Position numbers and translations under genes: made by a program. Of a DNA stretch of 32,088 nt, positions 7,218 through 14,379 are shown in pieces. Under the pieces are notes generated by a model. That model searched no databases. It was not told the origin of the DNA and saw nothing but the letters and a program-made list of their open reading frames with translations. The stretch is from Collinsella sp. (GTDB lineage Bacteria; Actinomycetota; Coriobacteriia; Coriobacteriales; Coriobacteriaceae): assembly GCA_018378775.1 (NCBI GenBank), contig JAGZWV010000018.1, positions 1-32,088 on the forward strand, written 5' to 3'. Positions within the stretch are counted from its first letter, which is position 1. The number at the start of each line of letters is the position of its first letter.

Positions 7218-7703
7218 ATGCCATGCGATAGCAAATCTCCGCTGTCTCGCGAGACCGATGCGCCCGAGACCATCGTCAAGCTGGAATGCGACATCGACGA
7301 TGCGTCGCCCGAGGTACTCGCCTACGCCGCCGACCGCCTGCGCGAGGCCGGTGCGCGCGAGGTGCACTGGCTGCCAGTTTATTGCAAGAAAGGCCGCCCC
7401 GGCTGGCAGCTGCAGGTAATCTGCACCTACGGGGATATCGAGCGCCTGCAGACGATCATCTTCTTGGAAACCACGACCAACGGCATTCGTCGCCAGGTCA
7501 TGGAACGCGTTTGCCTGCCACGCCGCTTTGAGCAGGTGACGACGCCATGGGGCGAGGTGTCCGTCAAGGTGGCCACCCTGCCCGACGGCAGCGAGCGTGC
7601 AGCGCCCGAGTACGAGGACTGCGCCCGCCTTGCCTGCGAGCACGGTGTGCCGCTCCAGCGCGTGATGCAGGCAGCACAAGCCGCGGCTCTGCAATTTGAG
7701 TGA
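7218..7703 (+). CDS. Stand-alone LarC C-terminal (LarC2/DUF111) domain protein
   Basis: LarC is the CTP-dependent nickel insertase that completes the nickel-pincer cofactor of lactate racemase. This 161-residue protein matches only its C-terminal half: VKLECDIDDASPEVLAYA, the KKGRPG loop, IIFLETTTNGIRR, a T-P-W-G-E-V-S-V-K-V strand, and PEYEDCARLACEHGVPL. The N-terminal LarC1 domain is not encoded upstream in any frame, and no larA, larB or larE is in the window. The ATG at 7218 has AGGAG nine bases upstream; the reading frame continues upstream to 7071 but that part shows no family resemblance. It appears to be first in a unit with yfcE and mazG. Without LarC1 its activity is uncertain; LarC1 may be encoded elsewhere, or the domain may have another job. 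Confidence 0.82.
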   Translation: MPCDSKSPLSRETDAPETIVKLECDIDDASPEVLAYAADRLREAGAREVHWLPVYCKKGRPGWQLQVICTYGDIERLQTIIFLETTTNGIRRQVMERVCLPRRFEQVTTPWGEVSVKVATLPDGSERAAPEYEDCARLACEHGVPLQRVMQAAQAAALQFE

Positions 7704-7756
7704 CACGGTCGGCGACGCGCCACACCCACCCCATCAACCTCACCGAAAGGACCACC

Positions 7757-8305
7757 ATGAAATACCTCATCGCCTCCGACATCCACGGCTCGGCATATTG
7801 GACCGAACGCCTTTGCGCCGCCATCGAGTCCGAGCAGCCCGATCGCATTGTGCTGCTGGGCGACCTGCTCTACCACGGCCCGCGTAACGACCTGCCGCGC
7901 GACTACGCTCCCAAGCGCGTGATTCCGCTGCTCAACGCCCTGGCCGACCGCATCATCGCGGTGCGCGGCAACTGCGATGCCGAGGTCGACCAGATGGTCC
8001 TCGACTTTCCCGTCATGGCCGACTACGCCACGCTGTTTGACGAGACCGGCCGCGAGCTGTTCCTGACGCACGGCCATGTCTTTGGCGCCGGCATGCACAA
8101 CAGCGTCGACCACGCGCCCGCGCTGCCCGAGGGCTCCGCGCTCGTCTACGGTCATACGCACATCAAGGTCAACGAGGAAAGTGCCGCGCACCCGGGCCTG
8201 TGGCTCTTCAACCCCGGCAGTGTGAGCATTCCCAAGGACGGCACGCACAGCTACGGCATCTACGAGGGCGGTGCGTTCCGCCACGTGATCCTGGAGGAGG
8301 AATAA
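7757..8305 (+). CDS. yfcE: YfcE-family metallophosphoesterase
   Basis: The 182-residue product is a small calcineurin-like phosphodiesterase close in length to E. coli YfcE (184). All five metal-site motifs are present: ASDIHGS at the N-terminus, LLGDLLYHGP, VRGNCDAEVD, LTHGH and YGHTHI. YfcE-type enzymes hydrolyse phosphodiester model substrates with manganese; the natural substrate is not known. The ATG at 7757 is preceded by GAAAGGA, and the earlier in-frame start at 7700 would add non-conserved sequence. It sits 53 bases after the LarC-domain gene and two bases before mazG, so it is very likely co-transcribed with mazG. Confidence 0.9.
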   Translation: MKYLIASDIHGSAYWTERLCAAIESEQPDRIVLLGDLLYHGPRNDLPRDYAPKRVIPLLNALADRIIAVRGNCDAEVDQMVLDFPVMADYATLFDETGRELFLTHGHVFGAGMHNSVDHAPALPEGSALVYGHTHIKVNEESAAHPGLWLFNPGSVSIPKDGTHSYGIYEGGAFRHVILEEE

Positions 8306-8307
8306 CC

Positions 8308-9168
8308 ATGGCGCAGCATATGGCTCAGCAAAATGCCGAGGGCTCGCGCGATCTGTCCACGCTGATAGACGCGTCGGCCGAGCTGCAGCATCTGGTGCAG
8401 ACCATCTGGCGTCTGCGTCAGCCCGATGGCTGCCCGTGGGACCGCGAACAGACACACCGCAGCATCGGCAAGAACATGATCGAGGAGGCCTACGAGGCAC
8501 TCGACTGCATCGAGGCGGACGACGCGGTTCACCTACGCGAGGAGCTGGGCGACGTGCTCATGCAGGTCGTGCTGCATGCGCAGATCGCGGCGGATGCCGG
8601 CGAGTTTACGCTGGCCGACGTGGCGCGCGATATCGACGCCAAACTCATTCGCCGTCATCCGCACGTGTTCGGCGATGTGGATGCCGACAGCTCCGACGAG
8701 GTACTCAAGATTTGGGACGAGGTTAAGCTTGCCGAGAGGGCTGCCAAGGACAAGGCCGTGGCGGCAGGCGAGGCTGCGCCCGAGGGCCTGCTCGACGGCG
8801 TGCCCACGCATCTGCCGGCGCTGATGCAGGCTCAGAAGGTGTCGCGCAAGGCGGCTGCCGTGGGCTTTGAGTGGGAGACGGTCCAGGATGTGTGGGACGA
8901 GGTTGCCGAGGAGCGTGCCGAGTTTGAGGCCGAGGCCCCTGGCTCGCCCGAGCGCGAAATGGAGTTTGGCGACCTGCTCTTTGCTTTGGTCAACGTCGCG
9001 CGCAAGGAGGGCATTGACGCCGAGAGCGCCCTTCGTGCCAGCACGGCAAAGTTCCGCCGTCGCTGGGCCGCGATGGAGCAGATGGCGGCCGATGCTCACG
9101 TGGATCTTGCCGAGCTTTCGACCCACGGCCTCAACGACCTGTGGGATGCCGCAAAGGTGGAGGAGTAA
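8308..9168 (+). CDS. mazG: Nucleoside triphosphate pyrophosphohydrolase MazG
   Basis: MazG hydrolyses nucleoside triphosphates to monophosphates and pyrophosphate and is linked to clearance of abnormal nucleotides. The 286-residue protein has the two tandem all-alpha domains of full-length MazG. The first has LRQPDGCPWDREQTH, the metal motif EEAYEALD and REELGDVLMQVVLHA; the second has AAAVGFEW, EEVAEERAEFE and MEFGDLLFALVNVAR. A charged linker with extra Ala/Lys residues (about 140-160) separates them. The start ATG follows GGAGGAGG at the end of yfcE and lies two bases after its stop. A good terminator closes the unit just downstream. Confidence 0.94.
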   Translation: MAQHMAQQNAEGSRDLSTLIDASAELQHLVQTIWRLRQPDGCPWDREQTHRSIGKNMIEEAYEALDCIEADDAVHLREELGDVLMQVVLHAQIAADAGEFTLADVARDIDAKLIRRHPHVFGDVDADSSDEVLKIWDEVKLAERAAKDKAVAAGEAAPEGLLDGVPTHLPALMQAQKVSRKAAAVGFEWETVQDVWDEVAEERAEFEAEAPGSPEREMEFGDLLFALVNVARKEGIDAESALRASTAKFRRRWAAMEQMAADAHVDLAELSTHGLNDLWDAAKVEE

Positions 9169-9172
9169 GACT

Positions 9173-9218
9173 GCGGGAACGACGGGCTGACACGCCTCAT
9201 CGTTCCCGCTAAATTTTT
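9173..9218 (+). terminator. Rho-independent terminator after mazG
   Basis: A perfect 10-bp stem, GCGGGAACGA (9173-9182) with TCGTTCCCGC (9200-9209), is followed by TAAATTTTT. It stands five bases after the mazG stop and separates this unit from eno. Confidence 0.85.
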
Positions 9219-9239
9219 CGAAAATCAAGTGTATCCCTC

Positions 9240-9357
9240 GGCTAACTTAGGGCATAATGCAAAAAGTGCGACATGGCTAACTTACGGAGGCGCACCGACG
9301 GTGCACGGTCAGCCGGTCGCTTGCATCCACTACGTTTCCAAGTGAGAGGGAGACAAC
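9240..9357 (+). promoter_or_regulatory. eno leader with 10-bp direct repeat
   Basis: GGCTAACTTA occurs twice, at 9240-9249 and 9275-9284, exactly 35 bases apart, on either side of a possible -10 box CATAAT (9253-9258); no convincing -35 is visible. The eno ribosome site GAGAGGGAGA is at about 9345-9354. The repeat could be an operator pair, but this is a suggestion only. Confidence 0.35.
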
Positions 9358-10647
9358 ATGAGCGATATTTTGGACGTCTACGGTCGCGAGGTGCTCGACA
9401 GCCGCGGCAATCCCACCGTCGAGGTCGAGGTCGTGCTCGAGGACGGTAGCTTTGGCCGCGCAATGGTGCCTTCGGGTGCTTCGACCGGTGCCTTTGAGGC
9501 ATGTGAGCTGCGCGACGGCGACAAGGGCCGCTATCTGGGCAAGGGCGTTTCGCAGGCCGTCGAGCACGTCAACAACGAGTGCGCCGATGCCCTCGTAGGC
9601 CTCGACGCCTTCGATCAGCGCGCCGTCGATGCCGCGCTGATTGCCGCGGACGGTACCCCCAACAAGACCAAGCTCGGTGCCAACGCCATCCTGGGCGTGT
9701 CGCTGGCCGTCGCCCGCGCCGCTGCCGAGTCGGCGGGCCTGTCACTGTACCAGTACCTGGGCGGCGTCAACGCCCATCTGCTGCCCACGCCCATGATGAA
9801 CATCCTCAACGGCGGCGTGCATGCCGACAATAACGTTGACTTCCAGGAGTTTATGATCATGCCGGTGGGCGCCCCGAGCTTTGCCGAGGGCCTGCGTTGG
9901 TGCGCCGAGGTCTACCACACCCTCAAGGGCGTGCTGCACGAGGCCGGCCTGGGCGGCGGCGTGGGCGACGAGGGCGGCTTTGCGCCCAACCTCAAGACCA
10001 ATGCCGAGCCGTTCGAGTACATCACCAAGGCCGTGGAGAAGGCCGGCTTTAAGCCCGGCGTCGACTTCATGTACGCCATGGACCCCGCCTCGACCGAGTT
10101 CTACAACGCTGAGACCGGTATGTACGAGCTCAAGGGCGAGGGCGTTGAGTACACGAGCGCCCAGATGGTCGATTACTGGGAGAAGCTCGTCGACACTTAT
10201 CCCATCATCTCCATCGAGGACGGCATGGCCGAGGAGGACTGGGACGGCTGGGTCGAGCTTACCCGCCGCATTGGCAATAAGGTGCAGCTCGTAGGCGACG
10301 ACCTGTTCGTCACCAACACCGAGCGCCTCAAGAAGGGCATCGAGCTGGGTGCCGCCAACGCGATTCTGGTCAAGGTCAACCAGATCGGCACGCTCACCGA
10401 GTCGCTGGAGGCTATCGAGACCGCCAAGGAGGCCGGCTACGCTTGCATCGTGAGCCACCGTTCTGGCGAGACCGAGGACTCCACGATCGCCGACCTGGTC
10501 GTGGGTGTTAATGCCGGTCAGATTAAGTCGGGCGCCCCGTGCCGCAGCGACCGTATCGCCAAGTACAACCAACTCATCCGTATCGAGGACGAGCTCGAGG
10601 GCAGCGCGCGCTTCGCCGGCAAGGCCGCGTTCTACAACATTCGCTAG
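9358..10647 (+). CDS. eno: Enolase
   Basis: Enolase interconverts 2-phosphoglycerate and phosphoenolpyruvate in glycolysis. The 429-residue protein is full length and matches the family throughout: YGREVLDSRGNPTVEVEV at the N-terminus, VPSGASTGAFEA, the catalytic-loop NGGVHADN, GGFAPNLKTN, the magnesium ligands in SIEDGMAEEDWDGW and GDDLFVTN, the catalytic lysine in ILVKVNQIGTLTE, and the signature SHRSGETEDSTIADL. A GAGAGGGAGA ribosome site precedes the ATG. Its separate leader and downstream terminator suggest a single-gene transcript. The downstream order eno, FtsB/DivIC-like gene, ppx is common in actinobacteria. Confidence 0.99.
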   Translation: MSDILDVYGREVLDSRGNPTVEVEVVLEDGSFGRAMVPSGASTGAFEACELRDGDKGRYLGKGVSQAVEHVNNECADALVGLDAFDQRAVDAALIAADGTPNKTKLGANAILGVSLAVARAAAESAGLSLYQYLGGVNAHLLPTPMMNILNGGVHADNNVDFQEFMIMPVGAPSFAEGLRWCAEVYHTLKGVLHEAGLGGGVGDEGGFAPNLKTNAEPFEYITKAVEKAGFKPGVDFMYAMDPASTEFYNAETGMYELKGEGVEYTSAQMVDYWEKLVDTYPIISIEDGMAEEDWDGWVELTRRIGNKVQLVGDDLFVTNTERLKKGIELGAANAILVKVNQIGTLTESLEAIETAKEAGYACIVSHRSGETEDSTIADLVVGVNAGQIKSGAPCRSDRIAKYNQLIRIEDELEGSARFAGKAAFYNIR

Positions 10648-10718
10648 GCAAACGGCGTGCGCGGGGCGGGGCTGACTCGGATTCGCCTCGCTCCCGCCGG
10701 GCGCTGTTGAGCATCATT

Positions 10719-10751
10719 GGGCGCTGGGCCATATGGCTCAGCGCCTTTTTT
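10719..10751 (+). terminator. Rho-independent terminator after eno
   Basis: The stem GGCGCTGGGCC / GGCTCAGCGCC (10720-10730 and 10735-10745, one G-T pair) has an ATAT loop and is followed by six T. It lies about 70 bases after the eno stop. Confidence 0.88.
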
Positions 10752-10842
10752 ATGTCGAGCAAGGGCCGCCGAAGGCGTTGCGCGCGCTCGTGCTATAACT
10801 AAAAGACTTAGCGCAAACAAACCTCAACCGCACAAGGCGCAC

Positions 10843-11613
10843 ATGGATCAGATTTACGACAACAGGTACTATTCCGCCGGTTCGCGTGAGCCGTCACCTC
10901 GTCGTGCGCGCACGGTGCAGCTCGGCGGGTCCGATTACGCCGGTGCCGACTGCTCCACGCAGCGACCGACAAGTGCCTCACACTCCCGTGCTCAAGTGAA
11001 TACGTCGACGGACCGCCCGCTACGTTCGGTGCGCCCGGCGCACTCGGAGCATGCTCAGCGTTCCTCGGCTCAAACGCATGAAAAGCCGAGTAGGCCCTCG
11101 AACCGTCTTTCGGGCTCGGACTTCATGCATTACGCCAACGATAACGCGGTGGTCAAGGCAATCTACGACTTTACCCACGGTCCCCAGCGGGGGCTGTTTG
11201 TTGGCATTGTCGTCGCCCTGGCGCTTGTGAGCCTGTATTTCCCCGTGCGCGACCTGTATGTGGCAAAACGCTCGAGCGACATCTTGGCCAAGCAGGTCGA
11301 GATTCGCGAGCAATATAACGACGACCTGCAAAAAAGCGTCGACAAACTGCTCTCGGAGGAGGGTATCAAGGACGCGGCATCCGAGGACCTGGGCCTGGTG
11401 ATGCCCGGCGAGAAGAGGATTGAAGTGCAGGGCCTGGACGACGATTCGGATGCCTCGTCGAGCAAAAAGTCCTCAAACGCCAAGAAGGCCAGCGAAGTGG
11501 CCAAGGAAATCGAAGAAGTCGGTAAGGACGCGCCGTGGTACATCCAAGCGCTCGACATGCTGTTTGGGTTTAACGGCGTCGAGGGTCAGACGGTCGTGTC
11601 CAACGGCAAATAG
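10843..11613 (+). CDS. Septum formation initiator (FtsB/DivIC-like) membrane protein
   Basis: FtsB/DivIC proteins are bitopic components of the divisome that bind FtsL and FtsQ. The 256-residue product has a long basic, Ser/Arg-rich cytoplasmic region of about 110 residues, one membrane helix (about 119-139, GLFVGIVVALALVSLYFPV), a coiled coil with KQVEIREQYNDDLQKSVDKL, then an EDLGLVMPGEKRIEV segment that matches the C-terminal FtsB/DivIC pattern. A charged Asp/Ser/Lys tail and a last hydrophobic stretch follow. The ATG at 10843 is chosen because the frame upstream runs back into the eno terminator; the ribosome site AAGGCGC is weak. ppx follows after 20 bases. The protein is longer at both ends than classical FtsB (about 100 residues), as is usual in actinobacteria. 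Confidence 0.83.
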   Translation: MDQIYDNRYYSAGSREPSPRRARTVQLGGSDYAGADCSTQRPTSASHSRAQVNTSTDRPLRSVRPAHSEHAQRSSAQTHEKPSRPSNRLSGSDFMHYANDNAVVKAIYDFTHGPQRGLFVGIVVALALVSLYFPVRDLYVAKRSSDILAKQVEIREQYNDDLQKSVDKLLSEEGIKDAASEDLGLVMPGEKRIEVQGLDDDSDASSSKKSSNAKKASEVAKEIEEVGKDAPWYIQALDMLFGFNGVEGQTVVSNGK

Positions 11614-11633
11614 CGCCCGGAGGGGAGCTCGCA

Positions 11634-12635
11634 ATGACAAATTGCAAACGCTATAAGGTGGCCGCGATCGACCTGGGAACGGTGTCGTCGCGACTGGTGT
11701 TGGCCCAGGTCGAGGGCGGGGCAATCGTGGAGTCGTCCAAGCATACCGAGATTACCGATCTGGGTGAGGGCGTGGACGCGACGGGCCGCTTTTGCGAGGC
11801 GGCCGTTGAGCGCGTGCTCGCTGCGTGCCGCATGTTTGTGGACGAGGCTCGTGGCTTTGGGGCCGCGTGCATCTGCACCACCTGCACGAGCGCCGCGCGT
11901 GATGCGTCCAACGCAGCACTGCTGCTGGACGGCCTGCGCGATCTGGGGCTTGAGCCACAGGTGATTCCGGGCGAGGTCGAGGCACGCCTGACGTTTTTTG
12001 GCGTGGCGCACGACTTTGCCGGCGAGCGCATCATTGTTGCCGATTCGGGCGGCGGATCCACGGAGCTCGCGACGGGCGTCTATGCGCCGGAGCGTGGCGT
12101 CTTTGCGCTGGAGGGAACGCGCTCACTGGACATCGGTTGCCGTCGCGTGACGGAGCGGTTTTTCTCGGCGCTGCCGCCAACGGACAGTGAACTTGCCGCC
12201 GCTGGCGTATGGGCGGGCGAGCAGTTCGGGGCTTACTTTGAGGGCCTGCCTGTCGACTTTGAGCGCGCCGAGCGCCTCGTCGCGGTGGGCGGTACCGTTA
12301 CCACGCTCGTGGCGCTGGTCCACGAACTGGAGCCGTACGACTCGAACTTTGTGCACCTGCGCGAGCTTTCGATGGAGCAGATTTCGGCCGCTATCGAGCG
12401 CATGTCTGCGTTGGATGTTGCAGGCATTGCCGCGTTGCCGGGCGTGCAGCCCAAGCGCGCGGGCGTGATTCTGGCCGGCGCCGTGGTGGTTCGCGAGCTC
12501 ATGCGCGCCGGTAGCTACGAGTCGCTCACCGTAAGTGAGAACAGCCTCCTCGCCGGCATGGCCGCCACCATCAACGAGGTTCTCGACGGCGCGACCCCCA
12601 CCATCGGCTGGACCCCCAACCTCAGCGCCCTCTAA
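11634..12635 (+). CDS. ppx: Ppx/GppA family phosphatase
   Basis: Ppx/GppA enzymes belong to the ASKHA fold and remove phosphate from polyphosphate or from pppGpp. The 333-residue product shows AAIDLGTVSSRLVLA (phosphate 1 loop), CTTCTSAARDA, IPGEVEARLTFFGV with the catalytic Glu, VADSGGGSTELATG (phosphate 2 loop), SLDIGCRRVTE and AVGGTVTTLVAL. It corresponds to the short, two-domain form common in actinobacteria and lacks the C-terminal helical domain of the E. coli enzymes, so the sequence does not tell which substrate is used. It follows the FtsB-like gene by 20 bases with GGAGGGGAG as ribosome site. A palindromic repeat begins six bases after its stop. Confidence 0.9.
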   Translation: MTNCKRYKVAAIDLGTVSSRLVLAQVEGGAIVESSKHTEITDLGEGVDATGRFCEAAVERVLAACRMFVDEARGFGAACICTTCTSAARDASNAALLLDGLRDLGLEPQVIPGEVEARLTFFGVAHDFAGERIIVADSGGGSTELATGVYAPERGVFALEGTRSLDIGCRRVTERFFSALPPTDSELAAAGVWAGEQFGAYFEGLPVDFERAERLVAVGGTVTTLVALVHELEPYDSNFVHLRELSMEQISAAIERMSALDVAGIAALPGVQPKRAGVILAGAVVVRELMRAGSYESLTVSENSLLAGMAATINEVLDGATPTIGWTPNLSAL

Positions 12636-12640
12636 ATAAG

Positions 12641-12705
12641 TTGCGGTGAAATACGGACTAAAATCGCCCTTTCGGGCACCAAACAGTCCCTATTCCACCG
12701 CAACT
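12641..12705. repeat. 20-bp inverted repeat with inner hairpin after ppx
   Basis: Arms at 12641-12660 (starts GTTGCGGTGA) and 12686-12705 (ends CCACCGCAAC) match at 18 of 20 positions. The 25-base interior holds a small GCCC-TTTC-GGGC stem. There is no terminal T-run. It may end ppx transcription by structure alone, but it looks more like a dispersed palindromic repeat. Confidence 0.75.
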
Positions 12706-12711
12706 CAACAG

Positions 12712-12748
12712 CCGGCACCTGGGGACAGTCCTTGCGGGGCGTCCCCAC
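12712..12748. repeat. GTCCCC-box repeat (copy in inverse orientation)
   Basis: The 23 bases at 12712-12734, read on the minus strand, match 21 of 23 positions of 21534-21556 (shared core GTCCCCAGGTGCCGGC). Within the element TGGGGAC (12721-12727) pairs with GTCCCCA (12742-12748). It lies between the ppx palindrome and the 3' end of the DUF4143 gene. Confidence 0.65.
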
Positions 12749-12753
12749 AGCGC

Positions 12754-14055
12754 CTATGCCAGCTTGTCGATTTGCCCAATCTCCCAAAGCGGAATATTGA
12801 CGAGCATGCCCTCGTCTCTATATGCCGCCAGGGAGCTCCTCACGCAACGCTCGAGCTTGAATTTTTCGCAGGCTATTTTCAGACTCTTCGCTTTAAGGTT
12901 CTCTGCCGCCTTGACCTCAAGCGGAAGCACGGTTCCCGCATGGTCGATGGCAAAGTCGGTTTCGGCATTGCCAGAGGTAGAGGACCAATACGCGGGACTC
13001 TTGCCTTGCAGCAAGAGTTCCTGCGCGACGTATTGCTTGGTGAGCGAGCCCTTAAATTCAGTGAAAACAGCGGGCCCGTTAAGGACGATGGCCGGTGGGA
13101 GGTTGGAGAGCGCTCCGAGGATACCGGTGTCAATGCAAAATAGCTTGAAGCCCGAGAGGTCCTCGTAGCTCGAGAGCGGTGCCCTGAGGGCGGAAACGCG
13201 CGGCACCTTATGAATGATTCCGTAATCCATGAGCCACTGGAGACTCTCTTCAAAATCGCGTGCGCGCGCCCCGGGGCGAAGGGCTCCGTAGACGAACTTT
13301 TTGTTTTCCTTTGCAAGCTGGCCGGGCAGGGATTTCCAAACCAACCTCATGCGCTCGACAATGCGGGCGGGTGCATGTTTGCCAAAATCGGATTCGTAAG
13401 CCTCGATGATTTGCTGCTGAAGCCTACGGGCTTCGATGAAGTCGCGTGTCTCGGTGAAAGCGGAGACAACTTCGGGCATACCACCGACAACAAAGTATTC
13501 CTTGAGCAAGTGCTCGAGCTTTTCGGTAACGTTTGCTAGAAGGTTCATGTCTGCGGCAAGGATAGCGTCGGCGAGCGGGTTGCCGTCGACGGCACGAACG
13601 AACTCGGCAAACCCCATGGGACGCATGGTGAGCTGGTCGATTTTACCGACGGGAAATGACTCGTTTTCGCGTCGGAGCGCGAGGCCCATATAGGAACCGG
13701 CAGCCACGATGTGGTATTCGGGTGCAAGCTCGTTGAAGTACTTGAGCGAGGTGATGCCGCGTGGCGCCTCCTGGATCTCGTCGAAAACGATGAGCGTGTC
13801 CGCCGGCGTTACGGTTTGGCCGCGCAAGAGTTCTATCTGAGAGATGATACGCTTGGGGTCGAGGTCCCCATCGAACAGCGAGCGTGCGCTCGGCTCGAGC
13901 ATAAAGTCAAAACGAATGACGTTTTGATATTGCTGGCTTGCGAATTCGTTAAGAAGCCAAGTCTTACCTGTCTGGCGGGCCCCCTTAAGCAAGAGAGGTT
14001 TGCGATTCGCCCTTGATTTCCAAGCGATAAGTTCACTCATAAGCTGTCGCTGCAT
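12754..14055 (-). CDS. AAA ATPase with DUF4143 C-terminal domain
   Basis: The 433-residue protein belongs to the AAA_14/DUF4143 family, whose cellular role is unknown. The N-terminal ATPase has Walker A LLLKGARQTGKTWLL (about residues 21-35), Walker B DTLIVFDEIQ (about 86-95) and a sensor-like HIVAAGSYMGLAL. The C-terminal half ends with the restriction-enzyme-like pattern ETDFAID then VLPLEVKA, the D...ExK arrangement of PD-(D/E)XK folds. ATG 14055 is chosen because GGGAGG stands five bases before it; the frame runs on upstream through the 33-bp repeats but that part has no ribosome site of its own. The gene is a single unit flanked by repeats and by tRNA-Leu, a setting typical of accessory genes that differ between strains. 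Confidence 0.88.
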   Translation of the reverse strand: MQRQLMSELIAWKSRANRKPLLLKGARQTGKTWLLNEFASQQYQNVIRFDFMLEPSARSLFDGDLDPKRIISQIELLRGQTVTPADTLIVFDEIQEAPRGITSLKYFNELAPEYHIVAAGSYMGLALRRENESFPVGKIDQLTMRPMGFAEFVRAVDGNPLADAILAADMNLLANVTEKLEHLLKEYFVVGGMPEVVSAFTETRDFIEARRLQQQIIEAYESDFGKHAPARIVERMRLVWKSLPGQLAKENKKFVYGALRPGARARDFEESLQWLMDYGIIHKVPRVSALRAPLSSYEDLSGFKLFCIDTGILGALSNLPPAIVLNGPAVFTEFKGSLTKQYVAQELLLQGKSPAYWSSTSGNAETDFAIDHAGTVLPLEVKAAENLKAKSLKIACEKFKLERCVRSSLAAYRDEGMLVNIPLWEIGQIDKLA

Positions 14056-14098
14056 ATTGCCTCCCAACCTTTTCGGATAGTATAAGGCCATATGCGCA

Positions 14099-14194
14099 TT
14101 TCCCTTGAAAAATGTGCGAGACAACCACGTCTTTCCATCGAAAAATGTGTAAGACAACCACGTTTTTCCATCGAAAAATGTGGGAGTACCAACT
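14099..14194. repeat. Three tandem 33-bp repeats upstream of the DUF4143 gene
   Basis: Units start at 14099, 14132 and 14165 with exact 33-base spacing. Each contains a GAAAAATGTG core, and the first two also share GAGACAACCACGT or AAGACAACCACGT. Units 2 and 3 hold the small inverted repeat TTTTTC-CATC-GAAAAA or a close variant. They lie 44 to 139 bases upstream of the ATPase start, in its promoter or leader. Unit 1 is diverged at its start and unit 3 at its end. There are no spacers, so this is not a CRISPR array. Confidence 0.8.
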
Positions 14195-14213
14195 TAGAGC
14201 CCCACCGGCGTCC

Positions 14214-14253
14214 AAAAGAAACGAGCCCGCATCCCCGGGGGACACGAGCTCGT
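14214..14253 (-). terminator. Terminator downstream of tRNA-Leu
   Basis: On the minus strand ACGAGC and GCTCGT (14248-14253 and 14221-14226) enclose an inner TCCCC/GGGGA stem and are followed by TTCTTTT (14214-14220). It starts about ten bases after the tRNA 3' end. Confidence 0.7.
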
Positions 14254-14263
14254 AAAAGCCAAA

Positions 14264-14348
14264 TGGTAGGGGCGGTGGGACTCGAACCCACAATCCTTGC
14301 GGCGAGAGATTTTAAGTCTCCTGCGTATGCCAATTCCGCCACGCCCCC
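14264..14348 (-). tRNA. tRNA-Leu (anticodon TAA)
   Basis: The 85-base sequence folds as a class II tRNA. The acceptor GGGGGCG (14342-14348) pairs with CGCCCCT, with one G-T pair at the first position, followed by an encoded ACCA. The T arm is GTGGG-TTCGAGT-CCCAC. The anticodon loop CTTAAAA gives anticodon TAA, reading UUA. A long variable arm is present, as expected for leucine. The gene reads toward the DUF4143 gene. Confidence 0.96.
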
Positions 14349-14359
14349 GTGAGACTAGA

Positions 14360-14365
14360 AGTCTA
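14360..14365 (-). promoter_or_regulatory. Possible extended -10 of the tRNA-Leu promoter
   Basis: On the minus strand TGC-TAGACT gives an extended -10 about 12 bases before the tRNA 5' end. No convincing -35 is seen. The box lies just after the stop codon of the preceding minus-strand gene. Confidence 0.3.
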
Positions 14366-14379
14366 GCACAAGCCGTCCG

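Noticed and set aside
12646..13168. Plus-strand frames opposite the end of the DUF4143 gene
   Set aside because: They start in the repeat after ppx and are antisense to a recognised ATPase.
14099..14194. CRISPR array
   Set aside because: The units are contiguous without unique spacers and no cas genes are nearby.
14264..14348. Integration (att) site at the tRNA-Leu 3' end
   Set aside because: No second copy of the tRNA 3' end and no integrase gene are in the window.
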